A stretch of 7,846 nt of DNA from Chitinophagaceae bacterium (lineage in GTDB: Bacteria > Bacteroidota > Bacteroidia > Chitinophagales > Chitinophagaceae). Below, one piece after another: positions 1 through 4,474 of the stretch. The stretch covers positions 1 through 7,846 of the forward strand of contig CANKGM010000082.1 of assembly GCA_947481355.1 (NCBI GenBank), read 5' to 3'. A program made the translations under genes and the position numbers. The notes below the pieces were generated by a model. It saw nothing but the letters and a program-made list of their open reading frames with translations. It was not told the origin of the DNA and did no database searches. Within the stretch, counting starts at the first letter, position 1. The number at the start of each line of letters is the position of its first letter.

Positions 1-515
1 AACTACCGATGACTAGTCTTACGGGGAAAGCTGTTGTAATAGACGTTTCAGAAAATGCGTTGAAAGACAGAGATTACCTCGTGAAAGTTTCAGATGTGGA
101 AGCTTGGGAAAAAGAAAATGGCCAGCTTGATGAGAATACTATTGTTTTATTCAGAACAGGTTATGGAAAATTTTATCCAGATCGTGAAAAGTACTTTGGA
201 ACAGCTTTAAAAGGAATTGATGCCATTCCATTACTTCATTTCCCTGGCATTGATCCTGAAACTACTAAATGGCTAGTAGAAAACCGAAACATTAAAGCAT
301 TGGGATTGGATACACCAAGTATGGATTACGGACAATCTAAAGACTTTCAAACTCATCGTATTCTTTTGGATAAAAATAAACCTGGATTTGAAAATGTAGC
401 CAACCTCGACAAGCTACCTGCTAAAGGTATTTATATAGTAGCACTTCCTATGAAAATAGGTAAAGGAAGCGGCGCCCCATTAAGAATTATTGCTGGTGTT
501 CCCTCAACCAAATAA
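1..515 (+). CDS. Cyclase family protein (kynurenine formamidase-like), 5' partial
   Basis: This is the C-terminal part of a cyclase-family (PF04199) metal-dependent hydrolase, the family of bacterial arylformamidase KynB and isatin hydrolase. The frame is open to the left edge, with its first complete codon at base 3, so the ATG at 9 is probably an internal Met rather than the start. The N-terminal metal-binding HxGTHxD segment must lie outside the window. Numbering from the Met at base 9, the typical second half of the fold is visible: a VVIDV strand (9-13), FRTGYG (48-53), the GLDTPSMDYG stretch (99-108), then H116 and E128. These two match the spacing of the late metal or catalytic His and Glu of KynB. 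The LPMKIG...GAPLRIIAG tail (146-163) is also characteristic. The family acts on amides, lactones or formyl-amino compounds. The cytochrome gene starts 20 bp downstream on the same strand, suggesting one transcript. The substrate is not deducible, and kynurenine is only one option because no other kyn gene is visible. Confidence 0.9.
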   Translation, partial: LPMTSLTGKAVVIDVSENALKDRDYLVKVSDVEAWEKENGQLDENTIVLFRTGYGKFYPDREKYFGTALKGIDAIPLLHFPGIDPETTKWLVENRNIKALGLDTPSMDYGQSKDFQTHRILLDKNKPGFENVANLDKLPAKGIYIVALPMKIGKGSGAPLRIIAGVPSTK

Positions 516-535
516 AATAAAATCAACCCATTACC

Positions 536-1081
536 ATGAAACACATAGTTATATTATGTATACTCTTATCATTATTGATGTCATGTAATGAACAAAGTAA
601 TATTGAAAAGAAAACAAGTACAACAGAGAAAGGTGAATACCTTGTTACGATAGCTGGCTGTAATGATTGTCATTCTCCAAAGATCATGACAGCTAATGGT
701 CCGGCTCCTGACCCTAACAAACTTTTGTCTGGACATCCTGCAGATGAACTCCCAGCTGCATATGATACGTTGTCTTCTAAAGCATGGATCTTATTTAGCC
801 TCTCTGGCACTTCTGCACATGGACCATGGGGAACTTCCTTTGCAGCAAATATCACACCAGACGCTACAGGAATTGGAGGATGGACTGACGAACAATTTTT
901 AAATGCCATGCAAAATGGAAACTATCATGGAATAGATGGCACTAGGAAGTTGCTTCCTCCTATGCCTTGGTTTACCTATGCTAAAATGAAAAAAGAAGAC
1001 ATCATAGCCATATTTGAGTACTTAAAAAGTATTAAGCCCGTTAAAAATATAGTACCAGAATTTATACCTCCAGCTAGCTAA
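536..1081 (+). CDS. Lipoprotein c-type cytochrome, single CXXCH
   Basis: This is a periplasm-facing, membrane-anchored electron carrier of 181 residues. The N-terminus (1-17) is a lipoprotein signal peptide, a hydrophobic stretch ending in the lipobox LLMSC, with C17 the predicted lipidated residue. One heme c site is visible, C42-N-D-C45-H46. The likely sixth ligand is M143 in the LPPMPW motif. Between them lies a segment starting FAANITPD with GIGGWTDEQF after it (102-121), a signature shared with cytochrome subunits of alcohol and aldehyde dehydrogenases and related c-type cytochromes. Those proteins usually carry several hemes, so this is a compact one-heme version. It begins 20 bp after the cyclase-family stop codon with no clear Shine-Dalgarno sequence. 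Co-transcription is likely, but no dehydrogenase partner lies in the window. Heme attachment would need the cell's cytochrome c maturation system. I am confident of the cytochrome call and do not know its redox partner. Confidence 0.93.
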   Translation: MKHIVILCILLSLLMSCNEQSNIEKKTSTTEKGEYLVTIAGCNDCHSPKIMTANGPAPDPNKLLSGHPADELPAAYDTLSSKAWILFSLSGTSAHGPWGTSFAANITPDATGIGGWTDEQFLNAMQNGNYHGIDGTRKLLPPMPWFTYAKMKKEDIIAIFEYLKSIKPVKNIVPEFIPPAS

Positions 1082-1354
1082 GGAACAGCAGCTTAAAAAA
1101 AACGAGCTAAAGGCTCAGTTACTCACTGGTTGTAAAGCGCCTTTTGAGGAATTGGAATTAAAAATTCCTAGACGTAAAGAGTAAAATTTAAAACGAGCTT
1201 GTAGACTCCGAGATTTATTCAACTATGAGTAAGTTTCAGGAAACTGAAAAGATACAACCATACTGTTTCTAAATTAAAAGCTGCTGGATCTCTTATTGTA
1301 GACTTTAATCATCTGTTGAAAAAACAAGGAAGTAAATTTATGGAGATAGCTTAG
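1053..1354 (+). other. Possible decayed coding remnants downstream of the cytochrome gene
   Basis: The gap between the convergent cytochrome and acyltransferase genes (1082-1361) has no intact gene. Two short open stretches on the plus strand have protein-like composition. The first (open 1053-1184, its start overlapping the cytochrome end) encodes a Lys/Gln/Leu-rich helix ending in LKAQLLTG and then a basic tail. It faintly recalls the C-terminal helix and LLTG motif of type I restriction specificity (HsdS) subunits. The second (open 1229-1354) encodes about 41 residues including LKAAGSLIVDFNHLLKKQG; I do not recognise it. They lie in different frames (3 and 2). Neither is likely to be a functional gene: the first has no start codon, and the second's only ATG is five codons before its stop. 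A short imperfect hairpin (GAGC, 5-nt loop, GCTC) sits near 1104-1116 but has no T-run. The remnant reading is weak inference and chance open frames remain possible. Confidence 0.25.
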
Positions 1355-1361
1355 TAGCTAC

Positions 1362-2579
1362 TCAATTCTGATACAAATTTTCTTGAAATGGACTTCTCTC
1401 CTTCCAAACAATTTTTGGTTCAAGGTAGTTGAAGAAGAAAGGGAGGAAGTAGTTGATTGCTTTATTGCTATGTCTCATCAAACCAATCATAGTTTCAGGA
1501 GTTGCTCCGATTGAACTTTTAATTTCCAATGCAGTTCGTCCAAATACAATTTTTTTAAATCCATGTATAATCGCATGGACTGTCATATCGTAGAGCATAT
1601 TTAGGTATAGCATTTTCTCTTTTTGAATGGAGTCATCATACCCCAAAAAATAACTATCCAACTCTTCTCCGTTGTTAATGATTGTATTAAAGCCAATTAA
1701 TTTTTCTTCTAAAAAATAGCCATATAGCATGAAGTTAGATCCCAGCTTTTTTTTGAATACGCTGAAATGATTTTTGGGAAGATAGAAAGTATTGAAAGGG
1801 GCGTTGTAGGCTACATGGAGATAGAGCTCATGCAACTCATCTTCATTAGCCAAAATATCTGCCAGCGTCAATTCCCTTTTCTCTACCCCTAAGCATTTTG
1901 AACGACCTCGTTTATATTGAGAACGGTATTTTTTTGTAAAGGCATTCACATAGTCTTCTTCAAGTATCCATTCTTTTTTGATATCAAGTATCATATTGGG
2001 CTGAACTGAAAATCTCAGGTCAGAAGAAAATGCAGGTAATGAGAACCCTTCAATTTCTTTTGCTATAAAATCTTTGAAAGTGGTCATGTGAATACTAGTG
2101 CCCTTCTTTTCAAACCTTGATTTTAATTCAATTGCAGCATCGTTTAATGCTACAAGAACTGAAGACTTATTTGCTGATTCAGCAATTTCGAAAGCATGTT
2201 GTCCTGTGAGCATGTTATTCCCAATAACCAAAATGCTTGAAGCAAATTTTTTGAACAGGAAGTTTTTAATGGAAACATTGTTAACCTGTCGCTTGTTACC
2301 ATAGCATTCAATCTGATTAAAGTCAAGGTACTGTGAAATGGCAATGGCCACCAGTTCTGTTTCATTAAAGATCCCAATAAAATGACAGATAATGTTTGTT
2401 GGTGCCGCTTCCTGCAAGACTTCCAGGTATTTTCTGGATAGGAAGATATTATTCTTAGCCAAAACATCCCAGTTTTCGGGAAGTTCATCTATATGGCTGT
2501 AAATATGGTGAATATAGGGTCGATTTAATGTGCTACTGGATTTGGATTTCACACTACATCGGTTATCGTCTTGAATCAT
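1362..2579 (-). CDS. GNAT/BioF2-like acyltransferase family protein, substrate unknown
   Basis: This is a cytoplasmic protein of 405 residues with no signal peptide or membrane segment. It resembles the double-GNAT proteins annotated as BioF2-like acetyltransferases or FemAB-type peptidoglycan-related enzymes. The N-terminal half (about 22-190) has an opening like that of these proteins, with FLSRKYLEVLQ (46-56). The C-terminal half (about 225-385) carries the more recognisable elements: a basic segment KKYRSQYKRGR (226-236), then NAPFNTFYLP (259-268), and a strand-turn-strand GYFLEEKLIGFNTII typical of GNAT folds (287-301). A conserved-looking KKIVFGRTALEIKSSIG (342-358) follows. The ATG at 2579 is the only plausible start and lies about 20 bp below a TAnnTTTG box. 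No strong Shine-Dalgarno sequence is seen. The gene stands alone, convergent with the cytochrome gene and upstream of no partner, so context gives no substrate. Amino-acyl or acyl transfer to a lipid, sugar or peptide is a family-level guess only. Confidence 0.75.
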   Translation of the reverse strand: MIQDDNRCSVKSKSSSTLNRPYIHHIYSHIDELPENWDVLAKNNIFLSRKYLEVLQEAAPTNIICHFIGIFNETELVAIAISQYLDFNQIECYGNKRQVNNVSIKNFLFKKFASSILVIGNNMLTGQHAFEIAESANKSSVLVALNDAAIELKSRFEKKGTSIHMTTFKDFIAKEIEGFSLPAFSSDLRFSVQPNMILDIKKEWILEEDYVNAFTKKYRSQYKRGRSKCLGVEKRELTLADILANEDELHELYLHVAYNAPFNTFYLPKNHFSVFKKKLGSNFMLYGYFLEEKLIGFNTIINNGEELDSYFLGYDDSIQKEKMLYLNMLYDMTVHAIIHGFKKIVFGRTALEIKSSIGATPETMIGLMRHSNKAINYFLPFFFNYLEPKIVWKERSPFQENLYQN

Positions 2580-2598
2580 TTTATATTGGCAAGTTGTC

Positions 2599-2628
2599 CA
2601 AATTTACAAACACCAATAATAGCATAAA
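2599..2628 (-). promoter_or_regulatory. Candidate promoter for the acyltransferase gene
   Basis: On the minus strand the octamer TAAATTTG (2606 to 2599) matches the Bacteroidota -7 consensus TAnnTTTG exactly. A TTT triplet at 2628-2626 lies 19 bp upstream, in the -33 position where TTTG is usual, so that half is imperfect. Transcription would begin near 2593, giving a leader of roughly 14 nt before the ATG at 2579. The surrounding region, 2580-2787, holds no gene. It also contains a 6-bp inverted repeat, TTTACG/CGTAAA at 2729-2747, of unknown role. Confidence 0.45.
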
Positions 2629-2787
2629 GTTCTAATAATACCTTTAAAATTAGTATACTGAATAGTAAACCTGTCTAGCCAACTAGGCTCTTTTGGTAAA
2701 TGTTTTGGCTTAGTGTAGTAACCCTTAGTTTACGTAGAAAGCGTAAAAACAAATAAATGGAATGAGGGAGATTGAAAAGAAAAAATG

Positions 2788-2861
2788 TGATCCAGATTGG
2801 ATTCGAACCAATGGCCTACAGCTTAGAAGGCTGCCGCTCTATCCAACTGAGCTACTGGACC
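2788..2861 (-). tRNA. tRNA-Arg (anticodon UCU)
   Basis: A complete 74-nt cloverleaf can be folded by eye on the minus strand. The acceptor stem GGTCCAG/CTGGATC has one G-U pair. It is followed by TA, a D stem GCTC/GAGC with loop AGTTGGATA, and an anticodon stem GCAGC/GCTGT around the loop CTTCTAA. Then come a 5-nt variable loop AGGCC, a T stem ATTGG/CCAAT with loop TTCGAAT, and discriminator A. The loop gives anticodon UCU, which reads the arginine codons AGA and AGG. These AGR codons occur repeatedly in the genes here, for example in plsC and the amidase. The 3' CCA is not encoded (the next bases read CAT), so it is added after transcription. A T-rich run just past the 3' end could help termination, but there is no hairpin at that point. 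Confidence 0.97.
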
Positions 2862-2882
2862 CTTATTTTTCTTTAGGGATTG

Positions 2883-2912
2883 CAAAGATAATTTTTTTTA
2901 GCTTGCACCCAA
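2883..2912 (-). promoter_or_regulatory. Promoter of tRNA-Arg
   Basis: On the minus strand, TATCTTTG (2890 to 2883) is an exact match to the Bacteroidota -7 element TAnnTTTG. TTG (2912 to 2910) lies exactly 19 bp upstream in the -33 position, within the context CTTGGG. The -7 box ends 21 bp before the first tRNA base at 2861, leaving a short 5' leader for RNase P to remove. It is the best-formed promoter I can see in the window. It also overlaps the leader of the divergent ung gene, so the two transcription units share about 70 bp. Confidence 0.7.
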
Positions 2913-2934
2913 GTATCAATGAAAGGAATTTTAC

Positions 2935-3618
2935 ATGGATGTTAAAATAAAGTCGGGCTGGAAGCAACTACTCAAGAATGAATTTACCCAAGATTACTTC
3001 ATCCAATTGGTTGAACTGCTTCACGTAGAGCAAGAAAGCAAAGGTATTATCTACCCTCCAGGTTCTCTTATTTTCAACGCTTTCAATAAAACGGATTTCG
3101 ATCAAGTTAAAGTAGTCATTCTCGGACAAGACCCCTATCATGGCGCTGGAGAGGCACACGGATTGAGCTTTTCGGTGCCAAAAGGCATAAAACCTCCCCC
3201 CTCTTTACTCAATATATACAAGGAAATAGAAGCTGATCTTGGGGTTAAAATGCCCAGAAACTATGGTAATCTGGAAGCCTGGGCAAAGCAAGGGGTTTTC
3301 TTACTCAATGCAGCCCTTACCGTTAAAGCAAATCTAGCCAACAGTCACGCAGGCATTGGATGGCATAACTTTACCAATAAGGTCATACAAAAGTTATCAG
3401 AAAATAAAGAACACCTTGTATTCATCCTTTGGGGTAATTTCGCCAAAGAAAAACTCAAGTTGATAGACACCACTAAACACCTCGTTCTACTTGCACCTCA
3501 TCCTTCACCACTCTCCGCACATAAAGGATTTTTAGGCTGTAAGCACTTTTCAAAAACCAATGAATACCTCATGAAAAACAGACTTGATCCGATTGATTGG
3601 CAAATAACTGAATCTTAA
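2935..3618 (+). CDS. ung: Uracil-DNA glycosylase, family 1
   Basis: Ung removes uracil from DNA after cytosine deamination or dUMP misincorporation, leaving an abasic site for base-excision repair in the cytoplasm. The protein is 227 residues, a normal family-1 length, and every signature is present. GQDPYHG (64-70) carries the catalytic D66. GLSFSVP (76-82) has F79, which stacks on uracil. LLNAALTV (123-130) has N125, which contacts the base. The HPSPLSAHKGFLGCKHFS loop (189-206) holds the catalytic H189 and the minor-groove-intercalating segment. The ATG at 2935 has AAAGGAA (2922-2928) at good spacing, one of the few clear ribosome-binding sites here. The start is further supported by the conserved N-terminal helix that begins immediately. 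The stop is 3 bp before plsC, so the two are almost certainly co-transcribed. No -7 box as good as that of the neighbouring tRNA was found on this strand. Confidence 0.97.
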   Translation: MDVKIKSGWKQLLKNEFTQDYFIQLVELLHVEQESKGIIYPPGSLIFNAFNKTDFDQVKVVILGQDPYHGAGEAHGLSFSVPKGIKPPPSLLNIYKEIEADLGVKMPRNYGNLEAWAKQGVFLLNAALTVKANLANSHAGIGWHNFTNKVIQKLSENKEHLVFILWGNFAKEKLKLIDTTKHLVLLAPHPSPLSAHKGFLGCKHFSKTNEYLMKNRLDPIDWQITES

Positions 3619-3621
3619 TCT

Positions 3622-4347
3622 ATGGTGAAGAATGTACTCGGGAAATTATATACAATTTGGGGCGGACTCATGTTCATCGGAACCATGTTTGTCGTACTCA
3701 TACCTGCATGGGCTATTGGATTGTTAAAAGAACCTAAGAGAACAGTGTGGTTCATCCAAATTTGCCGTTTTTGGATGGACATGTTCTACCCGCTTGCCGG
3801 AATTCGATTAGTGGTAAAAGGAACAGAACATTTCAAAAAAAATAAAAACTACATCGTAGCATGTAACCACAATTCATTGATTGATGTAACAATAACCTCT
3901 CCACGTATACCCGGAGCTAACAAAACCATTGCAAAAATTGAAATGTCAAAAATTCCATTGTTTGGCATCATCTACAAACGAGGCTCCATTTTACTAGATC
4001 GAAAATCTGAAACAAGCAGGAAAGAAAGCTATCAACAAATGAAGTGGGTGCTTGACCTTGGAATGCATATGTGCATCTATCCAGAAGGAACCAGAAACAA
4101 AACAAATGATCCACTAAAATCATTTCATGACGGAGCCTTCAGGCTATCCTTTGAAACCGGCAAAGCTATTATACCGGCAGTCATTCATGGGACTAAAGAA
4201 ATGCTTCCTTCAGATAAAGCTTTTTTCTTTTGGCCCGGTAAAGTACACATGAAATTTTTACCTGCTGTAGAACCAACTCAATTCAAACACTACAGTGAAA
4301 TGAAGAAATACATTTTTGAGTTGATGTGGGAGGAAGCCTTAAAATGA
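3622..4347 (+). CDS. plsC: 1-acyl-sn-glycerol-3-phosphate acyltransferase (lysophospholipid acyltransferase)
   Basis: PlsC transfers a fatty acyl group to the sn-2 position of lysophosphatidate, giving phosphatidate, the precursor of membrane phospholipids, at the inner membrane. The 241-residue protein has the expected family motifs. The catalytic H-x4-D is NHNSLID with H83 and D88. The substrate-binding KRGSILLDR (119-127) follows, then YPEGTRN (153-159), and the hydrophobic strand IIPAVIHG (183-190). An N-terminal hydrophobic stretch (about 10-35) is a likely membrane anchor. FHDGAFRLSFETG (168-180) is typical of the bacterial enzymes. The start ATG is 3 bp after the ung stop and there is no evident Shine-Dalgarno sequence, suggesting translation coupled to ung. 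An alternative is a related acyltransferase for ornithine lipids or other lysolipids, since the motifs do not separate these. The 3' end faces the convergent lptD gene across a repeat-filled gap. Confidence 0.92.
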   Translation: MVKNVLGKLYTIWGGLMFIGTMFVVLIPAWAIGLLKEPKRTVWFIQICRFWMDMFYPLAGIRLVVKGTEHFKKNKNYIVACNHNSLIDVTITSPRIPGANKTIAKIEMSKIPLFGIIYKRGSILLDRKSETSRKESYQQMKWVLDLGMHMCIYPEGTRNKTNDPLKSFHDGAFRLSFETGKAIIPAVIHGTKEMLPSDKAFFFWPGKVHMKFLPAVEPTQFKHYSEMKKYIFELMWEEALK

Positions 4348-4461
4348 GTTGGGAGTTGGGGGTTGAATACAATTCGCTTGGCGCTTAGCGCTGAACGCTG
4401 GACGCTGAACGCTTAGCGCTGAGGGTGGTTGGACGTGAGATGTGAGTGGAGAGTAGTGAGT
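4348..4461. repeat. Degenerate 7-bp tandem repeats between convergent genes
   Basis: Nearly the whole plsC-lptD spacer is built of heptamers. Block one has GTTGGGA, GTTGGGG, GTTGAAT (4348-4368). After one non-matching heptamer, block two has seven units in the same phase (4376-4424): GCTTGGC, GCTTAGC, GCTGAAC, GCTGGAC, GCTGAAC, GCTTAGC, GCTGAGG. After a 9-bp break comes a block of NGTGAGN-like units: CGTGAGA, TGTGAGT, GGAGAGT, AGTGAGT (4434-4461). Block two is nearly symmetrical in unit order. It can fold into an 11-bp stem (4384-4394 with 4413-4423, including two G-T pairs) around an 18-nt loop. It lies where a bidirectional terminator would be expected, but no T-run follows on either strand. 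The base composition is much more GC-rich and purine-skewed than its neighbours. Confidence 0.8.
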
Positions 4462-4474
4462 AAATACAATAAAA

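Noticed and set aside
2150..2488. 112-codon minus-strand open frame
   Set aside because: It is an out-of-frame shadow inside the acyltransferase gene on the same strand, with no motif of its own.
2729..2747. Inverted repeat TTTACG/CGTAAA as a tRNA terminator
   Set aside because: It begins 41 bp past the tRNA 3' end, has a weak AT-rich 6-bp stem, and has no T-run on the minus-strand 3' side.
2762..2950. Open frame with a DPDWIRTNGLQLRRLPLYP-like peptide
   Set aside because: This is the antisense translation of the tRNA-Arg gene, a well-known source of spurious proteins in databases. The tRNA cloverleaf fully explains the bases.
4376..4424. CRISPR array or intrinsic terminator
   Set aside because: Units are 7 bp with no spacers, so it is not CRISPR. 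The hairpin lacks a following T-run, so it is not a standard intrinsic terminator, though some 3'-end role remains possible.
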